Assembly: GCF_023074185.1 (NCBI RefSeq)
Contig: NZ_JADPKY010000123.1
Span: forward strand, 1 to 38,560
DNA length: 38,560 nucleotides
Direction of reading: 5' to 3'
Origin: Bradyrhizobium sp. 132
Lineage (GTDB): Bacteria > Pseudomonadota > Alphaproteobacteria > Rhizobiales > Xanthobacteraceae
The position numbers were made by a program, and so were the translations under genes. Each line of letters begins with the position of its first letter. Position 1 is the first letter of the stretch. Shown here piece by piece: positions 1-6,786 of this stretch. The notes below the pieces were generated by a model, which made no database searches, was not told where the DNA came from, and saw only the letters and a list, made by a program, of their open reading frames with translations.

Positions 1-219
1 GCGCGCGCGAATAGCGTCCTTCGCGGCGAGCCGAACCATTTCGTCAGGCGACGGTCGGATTTCCACGATCCGGTCAACCTGGGTGCCACCAACTTCGTTC
101 TCATTCGACGGCATCCATGCCAGAGGCGCGTGCGGCCCGGCGTAGTCTTGCAGGAGCCGCAAATCAGAGCGCCTGCCGGCGCGAGCAAGGCGGGACTCAA
201 ATGGGGTATGCTTTTTCAT
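1..219 (-). CDS. Unknown protein, N-terminal part only (runs off window)
   Basis: An open frame runs on the minus strand from an ATG at 219 to the window edge, 73 codons without a stop. It starts MKKHTPFESRLARAGRRSDL and continues hydrophilic and charged. I do not recognise the family. The start follows a weak purine stretch (CGAGG) about 7 bases upstream. It lies downstream of, and in the same direction as, the primase-helicase gene, so it may belong to the same mobile-element operon, although a terminator-like hairpin lies between them. The C-terminus is outside the window, so length and function cannot be judged. Confidence 0.55.
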   Translation of the reverse strand, partial: MKKHTPFESRLARAGRRSDLRLLQDYAGPHAPLAWMPSNENEVGGTQVDRIVEIRPSPDEMVRLAAKDAIRAR

Positions 220-340
220 GGAAACCTCGTGACAATCAGTGCTGCTGATCTGGCCGTTATCGGCTCTTGGTTTCGTCCGGGCTCTCCGGCCGGATCGAAT
301 GGCGGTCTGCAGACCAACTTTGCCTTTTCATTTTGCACGC

Positions 341-375
341 AAACAAGGGGACCTGGGCGCGTCGGTCCCCTGTTG
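341..375 (-). terminator. Hairpin terminator after the primase-helicase gene
   Basis: A perfect 7-bp stem (GGGGACC at 347-353 with GGTCCCC at 364-370) has a 10-base loop. Read on the minus strand it is followed by TTGTTT. It lies about 30 bases downstream of the stop codon of the minus-strand primase-helicase gene, which fits a rho-independent terminator. The U-tract is imperfect, so termination may be partial. Confidence 0.55.
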
Positions 376-406
376 GATGGTGGGAGAGAGTGCGATGGCC
401 CCGGCA

Positions 407-2158
407 TCAGGCTGCATCGCTCAGTGCACCCCGGTCAGACCGGTAAGAGTGGTCAGAGTCTGTCTCTGTCTCTTCTTCATTCTGATCACTCTTACCTAGA
501 TACTGTGTCGAGGGACTCTTACCGGTCTGACCACTCTTACCGGGGGGTACAGAGTAAGTGCCGTAGCCGTCCTTCACCACCTCTCCAGCGGCGGCCATCT
601 TGGCCAACAGCCGACTCACGTTGTTGACCTTCATGCCGGCCGCTTCTGCTATTTCCTTGGGAGACAGCTTGGAACCATGGCTGCCCATCGCATCCATGAT
701 CTTCCGGCGTTCACCGGAACGCTTCACATCATCCACGTTACCGAGCACGGACCACTTGCCGCCATCGAACTTGAGCGCCTTCTCGACTTCCTCCACGTCA
801 CGGCCTCGGCCGTACAGCTTTGGCCCGTCAGCGGCACGGTCCAGCACCATGATTGAGTCGGCCGCGCCCGTCAGGCCGTTGGTTCCCGATATCATCTCAA
901 GCGGGTCGCTGGCCTCCATCTTGCGCACGTGCGTCACTACCACCACCGCAAGCCTGTGCGCGCTGGCGTACTGCTGCAAGGGCGACAGGGCGGCATAGTC
1001 CGCCGCGTAGCTGTCTTGGTTGCGTCCTTTCGGCGGGCGCACCATGGCCAGGGTGTCCACCACAATGAGGCGCGGGTCATCAACGCGGGTGCGCCATGCG
1101 TCCAGGAACTCAACAAGGCCTTCACCGATTTTCGGCGCCTCGGGTTCAAGCCTTAGCCGGGAGAGGTCTGGCCGCATTGATTTCAGCTTGGGCAACACTA
1201 CGCGAAGGCGGTCCTGCAATCGACGTTGATTGTCCTCAAGCGCCAGATATAGCGCGTCACCTTGTTCGCACTTCACGCCCAGAGACTGCCCACCGCTCGC
1301 CACCGCGACAACCCAATCCAAGGCCAGCCATGATTTGCCAAGCTTTGGCCGGCCTCCAAGAATGGTCAGGCCTTCGGCGACGTAGCCCGGAATGACGTAC
1401 TTGATTGGCTCGAATTCCATACCGAGCAAGGTCTGGGCATCGATGCCGGAGCATGATTTTTTGTTGTCGTTGGCGGGAGTCGCGGCGAACACTGCATCAA
1501 CTTGCCGATAAAGCTTATGCAGGTCAGCCCCGGCCGGCACGTCCAGCGCGTCACGGACTCGCCGCTTCGCAGTGTCCGCAGCATGCCACGCCAAATCGTC
1601 GCGGATTGCGTCGGCATCTCCATTGAGTTGGATTTTCTTGAGCGCCTTATCATCGCCGCCAAAAGTCCACTCCCAGACGTCGTTGGCAGCGTCGATGGTG
1701 CTGCATTCAATGGTGCAAGCCTTGGCCAGGTCCTTGAAGTGCTGCCTATTGCCAAAGCCTGCGACCGACACAACGCCGCTACAATCGGCCTTGAGCCAAT
1801 CGAGCGGGCTTTCGTGGACAATTACCTTGGCGTCGCCGGTGTTCTCCGCACCGAGCCAGTTCGCCCGGCCGCAGACCGTATGGAACGAGCGCGGGGTGTT
1901 CTTATGCATCAGGACGGCGTCGACGAATACGCCATCCTGATAGACAGGAATCGCAATCCATTCCGGCTCATCGTCGGTGATACGGAACACATCGTCCGGT
2001 GCGGTGTCGTCCACCGCTATCATCTTCGCGCCGTCTTGTACGTGGTCGTATTGTGCGAACCACTCGCGGGCCGCTTCATGGCCGCCCGCAGCCTGAATGG
2101 CTGCATCAACATCGGCCGGGTTGGGCAGGCCGGTGAACTCCTCGTTAGTCTCGGTCAT
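407..2158 (-). CDS. Mobile-element primase/helicase: Toprim plus AAA (RepA/DnaB-like) ATPase
   Basis: A 583-residue protein likely to prime and unwind DNA for replication of a phage or integrative element. Around residues 110-145 a Toprim-like stretch is visible (KVIVHESPLDWLKADCSG then VVSVAGFGN). A RecA/DnaB-type ATPase follows, with Walker A GRPKLGKS near residue 270, a Walker B-like LIVVDTLAMVRPP and a VVVVTHVRK strand. A small winged-helix-like segment (LSPKEIAEAAGMKVNNVSRLL) lies near the C-terminus. The ATG at 2158 was chosen over 2221 because GGAGG lies 8 bases upstream and because it overlaps the end of the preceding 75-residue gene, suggesting translational coupling. The last 60 codons carry DNA repeats (GKSGQTGKS-type residues) that look like replication iterons. 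The family match is confident; phage versus plasmid origin is inference. Confidence 0.85.
   Translation of the reverse strand: MTETNEEFTGLPNPADVDAAIQAAGGHEAAREWFAQYDHVQDGAKMIAVDDTAPDDVFRITDDEPEWIAIPVYQDGVFVDAVLMHKNTPRSFHTVCGRANWLGAENTGDAKVIVHESPLDWLKADCSGVVSVAGFGNRQHFKDLAKACTIECSTIDAANDVWEWTFGGDDKALKKIQLNGDADAIRDDLAWHAADTAKRRVRDALDVPAGADLHKLYRQVDAVFAATPANDNKKSCSGIDAQTLLGMEFEPIKYVIPGYVAEGLTILGGRPKLGKSWLALDWVVAVASGGQSLGVKCEQGDALYLALEDNQRRLQDRLRVVLPKLKSMRPDLSRLRLEPEAPKIGEGLVEFLDAWRTRVDDPRLIVVDTLAMVRPPKGRNQDSYAADYAALSPLQQYASAHRLAVVVVTHVRKMEASDPLEMISGTNGLTGAADSIMVLDRAADGPKLYGRGRDVEEVEKALKFDGGKWSVLGNVDDVKRSGERRKIMDAMGSHGSKLSPKEIAEAAGMKVNNVSRLLAKMAAAGEVVKDGYGTYSVPPGKSGQTGKSPSTQYLGKSDQNEEETETDSDHSYRSDRGALSDAA
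431..560. repeat. Iteron-like repeats in both orientations at the primase 3' end
   Basis: The 16-mer GGTAAGAGTGGTCAGA occurs exactly at 442-457 on the plus strand and at 526-541 on the minus strand, with a one-mismatch copy at 481-496 (minus). The half-units GGTCAGA and GGTAAGAGT are further repeated, alternating with CC spacers, at 433-458 and 515-541, so the two ends form long inverted repeats. They lie inside the coding sequence of the primase-helicase C-terminus. Repeats next to an initiator gene often mark an origin; that role is inference here. Confidence 0.6.
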
Positions 2159-2372
2159 GGCTACCGCCTCCACTGGCCGACACTGCGGCCCGGGCAAGTT
2201 CGTTCGCGATTGCGACGTCAAATCGCACGGTCGAGCTAAAGACGCGGTAGCTGCCGTCTGGCTTACGAATAAGAGAAAGATCGAGAAGGCGAACTCCGGG
2301 AATTACCTCGGCGTCGAAGACGGCCATGCGCCGTCGCACGCTACTAGCAGGTCGGTAGTCTAAAATTTTCAA
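2145..2372 (-). CDS. Small unknown protein coupled to the primase gene
   Basis: Up to 75 residues, no family recognised. The frame can begin at TTG 2372 or at ATG 2327 (MAVFDAEVIPGVRLLDLSLI); neither has a clear ribosome site, and the ATG looks more protein-like. The stretch PGVRLLDLSLIRKPDGSYRV resembles short beta-rich proteins often found beside replication genes in prophages. Its 3' end overlaps the primase-helicase start by 14 bases, and the RBS of that gene lies within this gene, so the two are likely co-translated. Function is unknown. Confidence 0.6.
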   Translation of the reverse strand: MKILDYRPASSVRRRMAVFDAEVIPGVRLLDLSLIRKPDGSYRVFSSTVRFDVAIANELARAAVSASGGGSHDRD

Positions 2373-2423
2373 GGAAGTATCCAGATATAGGTGGTGGCAG
2401 GTACTACGCGCTGAAGCGCGTTC

Positions 2424-2525
2424 TTAGCGGCTTGGGGGAGCCGTATTCTTGTTGTCGTTGGCGGTCGACCACGTCGAGGTTCGGCGCCTAGACAAAATCC
2501 AGGCGTCGAGGTCGGACCGGCTCGC
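2424..2525 (-). pseudogene. Remnant of an excisionase/AlpA-type HTH protein (C-terminal part)
   Basis: On the minus strand a short frame reads RSDLDAWILSRRRTSTW and then a polar tail before a TAA at 2426. RRSDLDAWL followed by an arginine-rich tail is the usual C-terminus of small MerR-like excisionase/AlpA proteins, where it follows the DNA-binding wing. A TGA lies a few codons upstream in frame and no helix-turn-helix half can be joined without frameshifts, so it is called a decayed copy. A directionality factor next to a primase supports an integrative element. No integrase was found in the window. Confidence 0.4.
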
Positions 2526-3236
2526 GCGGTGCAGTGTCCGTCAGCGTATCCCCGCACGCGTGCGCCTTCGCTCGTTTCCGGGGTCTCAATATAAAGTACG
2601 AGTTTGCCGCTGAAATACTCAGGGGTGCCGCAGGTTGTTTTTCGCGGCAGTTCATTTCCGCCATGACAAATATGGCGGTCGGGATCGCAAACTGTGCAGA
2701 GTGCCAACGCGCGGCACTGCATTCCGATGTTAACTAGTGGGGCTCTCTGCGAGAGGGACGCTAAAGACTGGTATAAAATGGATCCGCGCGGATAGCGGTG
2801 GCTACGGCCGGCAGGTGCTTGCCGGTGGTTAGGCAATCGCCAAATTTCTCTATGGGAAACAATGGTAGGAAAATTGCCTAACCTCGCTATCAAGCCGTTG
2901 AAATCGTTGAATTCAATCATTCCTGCCGGGATCGCCAGCTTTTAGCCTTACAACTCAATGGCTTCGACCTGAACCGCTTTCGTTCTGAGCCGATTTTCGT
3001 GTTGCGAGGCAGTGCCAATCGCTTTCATGGAAATCAACGGCTTACGCATTCTTACAAATCGCTCCGCGCAACACGGACGCAACACAGGCCTTCTTGTTTC
3101 GTTCGCAATCAGGTGGAATACAGCCTCTGCGCCGGACCTGTGAACAACCGGGATAAACGAACCAGCGCTCCACTACACAGCGCGAGACTGGCATCCCATT
3201 CGCGGGACCGAATCACGCGGAAAGGAGAAGCCCCTG
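2526..3236. other. Intergenic stretch of about 700 bases without a convincing gene
   Basis: Base composition is lower in GC than the surroundings. Long open frames on the minus strand (up to 183 codons) show no protein-like character and cross the excisionase remnant. The only structure seen is a small hairpin near 2740-2755 and the 11-bp inverted repeat at 2827-2883. It probably contains the control region between the replication genes and the plus-strand short-gene cluster. Confidence 0.4.
2827..2883. repeat. Perfect 11-bp inverted repeat with 35-base spacer
   Basis: GGTTAGGCAAT at 2827-2837 is the exact reverse complement of ATTGCCTAACC at 2873-2883. The AT-rich spacer contains a smaller TTTC...GAAA dyad. 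It sits in the gene-poor control region of the island, between divergently read gene groups. A paired operator or a recombination site are both possible. Confidence 0.5.
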
Positions 3237-3359
3237 ATGCAGAGCGATGTGCGCCGTTTTTTTGAAAAGGCCTGGCTTGGAAGCCGGACAAGCCGGCAGC
3301 TGATAGTCAGATCGGGGCGCGACTTGCCGCCCGCGGCTCAAGGCTGCGAAACATGTTGA
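3237..3359 (+). CDS. 40-residue unknown protein, first of a short-gene cluster
   Basis: An ATG at 3237 follows AAGGAG at a spacing of about 9 bases, the best ribosome site in this part of the window. The protein begins MQSDVRRFFEKAWLGSRTSR and ends CETC. It is basic and arginine-rich. Its stop overlaps the start of the next gene (ATG at 3353, TGA at 3357-3359), which points to translational coupling. No family recognised. The strong RBS and the overlap are the arguments that it is real. Confidence 0.5.
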   Translation: MQSDVRRFFEKAWLGSRTSRQLIVRSGRDLPPAAQGCETC

Positions 3360-3607
3360 AGAGGAAGGAAGCCGAGGACGGGATTCGGCGGCTCGCGTTA
3401 GAGTGGATGCGCGAAACCGACTACCGACCCAAGCCGGGATGGTATCCGAGCTTTTCTGATTTCAAACAATGGCTCGAAGCCAACCACCGCAGCTTGTATT
3501 TGAACTTCCGCTCTGAGATCGGCGCGCAAACGGAAGCCGAGGGTTGGTTCGAAGCCGAGATCGGAAACTACTGCCGGCAGATGAACGCCCGCGGCACGGC
3601 CTTCTAA
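3353..3607 (+). CDS. 84-residue unknown protein
   Basis: Begins MLKRKEAEDGIRRLALEWM. It is charged and rich in aromatic residues, with the stretch YPSFSDFKQWLEANHRSLYL in the middle. Predicted soluble and largely helical. It overlaps the preceding 40-residue gene, and its TAA (3605-3607) is followed directly by the ATG of the next frame at 3608, so the cluster is read as a coupled operon. I know no function; similar short proteins occur in rhizobial islands, but that is an impression, not a search result. Confidence 0.75.
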   Translation: MLKRKEAEDGIRRLALEWMRETDYRPKPGWYPSFSDFKQWLEANHRSLYLNFRSEIGAQTEAEGWFEAEIGNYCRQMNARGTAF

Positions 3608-3908
3608 ATGCCCGGCCTTCCTCTGCAAGCACGGCTGAAGGACTACCGAGGCTCCGATCCAAAAAAAAAGCCGAAAGGTCATCGAACACAACGAGACGGC
3701 ACGGCGGATCATCCAGCACGTGCATCGTCGTATCTTGGACGATCCGACCGACCACCAACTACACGTCTATGACGAGATCGCTCGCGAACTCGATCTTGCT
3801 GGGAGCGACCTCCAAGTCTTCATCAGATTCGGCGGCCACAACGCCCTCGAGGTGTCGCCCACTGAGAAAGACCGCGCCACGCTGAAGCGGTTGTTGGGCA
3901 TCTCCTAG
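3608..3908 (+). CDS. Unknown protein split by a frameshift at an A9 tract (possible slippage)
   Basis: The frame starting at ATG 3608, directly after the previous stop, gives MPGLPLQARLKDYRGSDPKK and then reaches nine adenines at 3661-3669. In that frame the sequence turns into unlikely protein and stops near 3770. One base further on, a frame without any start codon (open from 3639) continues KVIEHNETARRIIQHVHRRI and runs well-formed to the TAG at 3908. Losing one A would join the two into one protein of about 100 residues. A9 is a known type of site for polymerase slippage, so it is either a programmed event, a recent mutation, or a sequencing error. The C-terminal part alone could start at GTG 3720. 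Function unknown. Confidence 0.6.
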
Positions 3909-3931
3909 GGCAGCAAGAAGGGCATTGCGAA

Positions 3932-4402
3932 ATGAGTGATCCAACTTTCGATGACGCGCCGCAGTGGTACTGGGCAGCAGATAGCGGGCGTGTTTCCGAT
4001 CCAGAGGCGTTCGAGCGGTCAGACGACCGTTTTGTCATCGCGAGCGGTAAACGCACGCTCTGGGCGCGCGCCCGTCGGGAGATCGGATCTGACGATTGCG
4101 CGTGGACTAGCTTTGGGCCGAGCGATGGAAAGGCAACTCTCGCGGATTGCATGCGAGTTTACCTGTCGTCGCGTGAAATCTACGGCGTCTCTCTCAATCG
4201 GCTGATGCTGGAGCTTTGCCAAATCCGATCGTTTGCAAAATTCATAAAAGACGGACAGATCAACCTTGGAAACTGGATATCCAACCCGATTAGAAAAAGC
4301 CCTTTGCCGAGACCAGCCTATGACGAAGCAGTTGCCCGCCAACTTGGCCAGCGCATCGCCAATACCTTAGGCTTGGAAGAGGACTGGTGGGTAGACCTGT
4401 AG
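3932..4402 (+). CDS. 156-residue unknown soluble protein
   Basis: Starts MSDPTFDDAPQWYWAADSGR, 23 bases after the preceding gene, in the same direction. It is rich in Trp and charged residues with no signal peptide or membrane segment. The middle (DCMRVYLSSREIYGVSLNRL) and the end (LGLEEDWWVDL) look like ordinary folded protein. It is the last and longest member of the four-gene cluster that begins at 3237. I do not recognise a domain. Confidence 0.75.
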   Translation: MSDPTFDDAPQWYWAADSGRVSDPEAFERSDDRFVIASGKRTLWARARREIGSDDCAWTSFGPSDGKATLADCMRVYLSSREIYGVSLNRLMLELCQIRSFAKFIKDGQINLGNWISNPIRKSPLPRPAYDEAVARQLGQRIANTLGLEEDWWVDL

Positions 4403-4484
4403 CGGGGTCGTCCGCGAGCGCGCGTCGTCTCGCGCCAGCAAGGACCAAGGGACAGACTTGCATTGAAGCGAAGCGGTCCAACAC

Positions 4485-4940
4485 ATGAGACTTACAGGCA
4501 ACACACTCGCCATCCTCGTAGCGGTCGTGCTCGCAGCTACAATCTGCGGCGGCACCTTCTATTGGGTCAAACGCGATGACCGGGCCGAGCCGGATTTGAG
4601 AAGTATGCGAGCGCATCGAGTATCGCTCATGACGGATGAGGAAATTCGAGCGATCCACGCACAGGCCGTCACGGATGCAATTCGGTACAAGGCGATGGAC
4701 CAGGACATGCGCGAAAAGGCTTTCAAAGAGGTTGCCGCCAGCGCGCAGCTATGTAGCGACTTCGTCTATCGCGAACGACATTCAGCGGAATGTAGCCGAG
4801 GTACGCCGCTAGGCCTGATGTTAGAGAGCAATGTCGCCCCAACTTCCGATCAGGTCTTCGAAGAGAAAATTCTCGGAATCTGCAGGTTCGTACACTCAAA
4901 TCAGGATGCGCGGCTGAACAGGTGCTTGCCGCCGAAATGA
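4485..4940 (+). CDS. 151-residue membrane-anchored unknown protein
   Basis: Begins MRLTGNTLAILVAVVLAATI, an uncleaved-looking N-terminal membrane helix (about residues 8-28), followed by a charged region with the C-terminal domain outside the membrane. Four cysteines (SAQLCSDF, SAECSRG, LGICRF, LNRCLPP) are spaced so that two disulfides could form in the periplasm. It is 82 bases downstream of the short-gene cluster with no clear terminator between. Function unknown. Confidence 0.7.
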   Translation: MRLTGNTLAILVAVVLAATICGGTFYWVKRDDRAEPDLRSMRAHRVSLMTDEEIRAIHAQAVTDAIRYKAMDQDMREKAFKEVAASAQLCSDFVYRERHSAECSRGTPLGLMLESNVAPTSDQVFEEKILGICRFVHSNQDARLNRCLPPK

Positions 4941-4955
4941 TTGGCGACCGGTGTC

Positions 4956-5150
4956 TCAGCGTCGGCCGACGTGACGGGTCATATTGATGACGAAGCTGAT
5001 CGGGGCGCCAAGCAGCAATCCGATCAAGCCGTAGAAGGCCGCAGCGACAATCATCATGATCGGGCCTGAGGCTGTCAATGCTCCGAACGCCGCGCCCAGC
5101 AATCCACAACCAATCACCGACACGATGAGCGTGCGGTCGTTGCGCGCCTC
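4956..5150 (-). pseudogene. C-terminal piece of a small two-helix membrane protein
   Basis: The minus-strand frame ending at 4956 reads RTLIVSVIGCGLLGAAFGAL then GPIMMIVAAAFYGLIGLLLG, two hydrophobic helices, and ends TRHVGRR. Upstream in the same frame the sequence becomes arginine-rich noise, because it runs through the lipase-like gene in a different frame. So only about 60 residues are genuine and no good start is left (a GTG near 5120 is possible). It looks like the far side of a deletion or recombination joint that also cut the lipase-like gene. Confidence 0.45.
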
Positions 5151-5329
5151 ACCAAGCCGCGCAGCACCACGACGTCGAAGCCGGGCAGCCGCTTCAGCGC
5201 CCAGCACACGCCGTCGTCCTCGCCGGCGTCGAAATGATCGAACTTCACCAGCGCCAGCGGGTGGTAGACCATGCCGCAGAACGATGCGATCAGTGCATCG
5301 TTCTGCGGCAGGAATGGCGCCTCGCTCAC
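5114..5329 (-). pseudogene. N-terminal fragment of a lipase-like (class 3 type) protein
   Basis: A GTG at 5329 overlaps the stop of the GH25 gene (GTGA). The protein reads VSEAPFLPQNDALIASFCGM, then a stretch with AGEDDGVCWALKRLPGFDV and VVVLRG. The last segment matches the beta-strand before the catalytic domain of class 3 lipases (usually ...RGT/S), and right after it the frame becomes arginine-rich and stops at 5114. The catalytic GxSxG part is absent. It is therefore called a truncated lipase-like gene whose downstream part was lost at a joint near 5155. The family is inferred from about 60 residues only. Confidence 0.45.
5272..5310. repeat. Perfect 16-bp inverted repeat inside the lipase-like fragment
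   Basis: TGCCGCAGAACGATGC (5272-5287) and its exact reverse complement (5295-5310) are separated by 7 bases. The hairpin lies within the coding sequence of the lipase-like fragment, encoding PQNDALIASFCGM. A perfect stem of this length is rare inside a gene and could mark a recombination or transcription-control site. Confidence 0.8.
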
Positions 5330-5964
5330 GCCCAGCTCGCGGCGAGCTCGTCGACCGTGCCGTCGAAGGCGTTGAGGTCGATGCCGCCATTGCCGGCGAC
5401 GATGCCGGGCACGTTGTGCGGCAAGGGGCCGATGCCGTCGCCCGTGTACTGCCACAGCCACCAGTTCTCGAACCCCGTCGGCAGCCGCGGCGTCGGGCCG
5501 TACTGGCTCAGCCAGAGCCTGTGCGAGGTGACGTAGGCGCGGTCCTGGGGGCCGAGCGCAGCCAGGCTCTCCTTGAGCCGGTTGCCGGAATAGATCGCGC
5601 CAGGGCGGCCCAGCCGGGCCTCGAGCTGGCGCAGGAATTCGACCGCCTGCTGCGGGCTCATGTTCGAGGGCCTGTTGTCCTCGAAGTCGAGCACCATCAG
5701 CGTGCGCTCGTCGGGCTGCGCGGTCTTGATGAAGTTCTCGATCTGGAGCTCGACCGCATCGCCCGTAGCGAAGTGATAGGCGCCCCACAGCAGCCCGGCG
5801 TTGGTCGCCGCCTTGCGCCGGGTGGCATAATCGGGGTCGCGGTAGGCGCGGCCCTGGGTGGCCTTGTGGATCACACCCCAGACGCCGGCCGCGGCGACCA
5901 GGCCGAAATCCTTGACGATGTTGTGATGCGAGATGTCGACGACGCGCGGGGTCTGGCGGCTTCG
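5326..5964 (-). pseudogene. GH25-type lysozyme (muramidase) lacking its start
   Basis: The frame shows the hallmarks of glycosyl hydrolase family 25: RVVDISHHN at the N-terminus, KATQGRAYRDPDYATRRKAA, GAYHFATG, LMVLDFEDN (the D-x-E acid pair), GAIYSGN and WWLWQYTGDG. These enzymes cut the MurNAc-GlcNAc bond of peptidoglycan, and phages use them for lysis. The open frame extends to 5964 but contains no ATG, GTG or TTG before DISHHN, and an in-frame TGA bounds it. The first in-frame ATG (codon at 5874) would remove the first catalytic strand. The 5' end therefore seems lost at a joint near 5945-5965, where a plus-strand gene begins head to head. The lipase-like fragment follows with a GTGA overlap. 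Confidence 0.75.
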
Positions 5965-5984
5965 TCACGGGCGATCACCTCGAG

Positions 5985-6377
5985 ATGGAGACCGTCTCCG
6001 GCGAGCCGATGTTCACCAACGTCGCCCGCCATGTCTCGCAGGAACGCACGCTGCACTGGAAGAGCGCCGACGACTGGCTAGCCTACAACAAGGAGTTCGG
6101 CCGTCACAACCCGACCGACGCATGGCTCAACTCGGTCAACAAGTCGGCCGATCATTACGCGCTGATGAAGGTGTTCGGATCGAAGCCGAAGGAGAACTTC
6201 GAGGAGATCATCGCCTATGCCAAGAACGTGGCGATGGGCAACACGAACGCCACCACGACCTCGACCATCAATCAGTCCGCGGAACTGACGTTGGAGAGTG
6301 GCCAGATTTTCGTCGAGACTCAGGGCTCGTTCGGCTCGACCACGACGGCCTGCTACGGCTGGACCGACAACATCTAG
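5985..6377 (+). CDS. Phage-structural-type unknown protein (possibly 5'-truncated)
   Basis: A 130-residue protein starting METVSGEPMFTNVARHVSQE. It has no membrane segment and ends in a beta-rich, Thr/Gly-rich tail (ESGQIFVETQGSFGSTTTAC). In the same frame, plausible protein continues upstream of the ATG (GGFVTGDHLE), up to the joint with the GH25 remnant, but no start codon exists there. The native gene may thus have been longer. It is followed 12 bases later by another structural-type gene. Function unknown; a tail or baseplate role is inferred from neighbours only. Confidence 0.55.
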   Translation: METVSGEPMFTNVARHVSQERTLHWKSADDWLAYNKEFGRHNPTDAWLNSVNKSADHYALMKVFGSKPKENFEEIIAYAKNVAMGNTNATTTSTINQSAELTLESGQIFVETQGSFGSTTTACYGWTDNI

Positions 6378-6389
6378 GAAAGACAACAG

Positions 6390-6723
6390 ATGAGTGCCAA
6401 CGGAATCCTGCCTACCATCCAGCAGAACCTCAGCGTGCAGATCGCCTCGCCGCAGGGAACGAGCGTCCTGGTCAGTGGTGCGTCAATCATCGCGATCGGC
6501 GCCAACGCCGCGCGCCGCGGCATCATCTTCATCGACGGCAGCGCCGTGGACACGCTCTACGTCGTGCCAGCGAACCAGGCCGCCATCGTCGGGCGCGGCA
6601 TTCCGATCCTGTCACAGGGACAGCAGCCCTTTATCGGCGACGGCAAGCTGATCAACTTCAACGCCGGCTGGAACGTGATTTCCTCCGGCCAACACCCCGC
6701 TGGAAATTCTCGAACTGCTCTGA
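6390..6723 (+). pseudogene. Small phage-structural-type protein with a 3' frameshift
   Basis: Starts MSANGILPTIQQNLSVQIAS after a good AGGAAAG ribosome site. About 100 residues of beta-rich sequence (IIFIDGSAVDTLYVVPANQA; GKLINFNAGWNVISS) look like a small capsid- or tail-decorating protein. After SSG at 6689 the original frame turns into Arg/Ser-rich noise that overruns the next gene. Shifting by one base gives NTPLEILELL and a TGA at 6721-6723. I read this as a one-base insertion (or two-base loss) near 6690 in an otherwise intact gene. Confidence 0.55.
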
Positions 6724-6786
6724 CCTCACGCCGGCGCGGCTACGCCGGCTCTCGCGCGACGACTTCGCATTTTTGGAGTCGTCTGA

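Noticed and set aside
716..740. GGAAC-N15-CGTT on the plus strand inside the primase gene
   Set aside because: Spacer one short, antisense to the gene and no start codon downstream; taken as chance.
2369..2920. Minus-strand frame of 183 codons
   Set aside because: Composition is random, it has no ribosome site and it crosses the excisionase-type remnant in another frame.
5056..6081. Plus-strand frame of 341 codons over the lysozyme region
   Set aside because: Antisense of the GH25 and lipase-like frames, which have recognisable motifs; this one is Arg/Pro/Ala noise.
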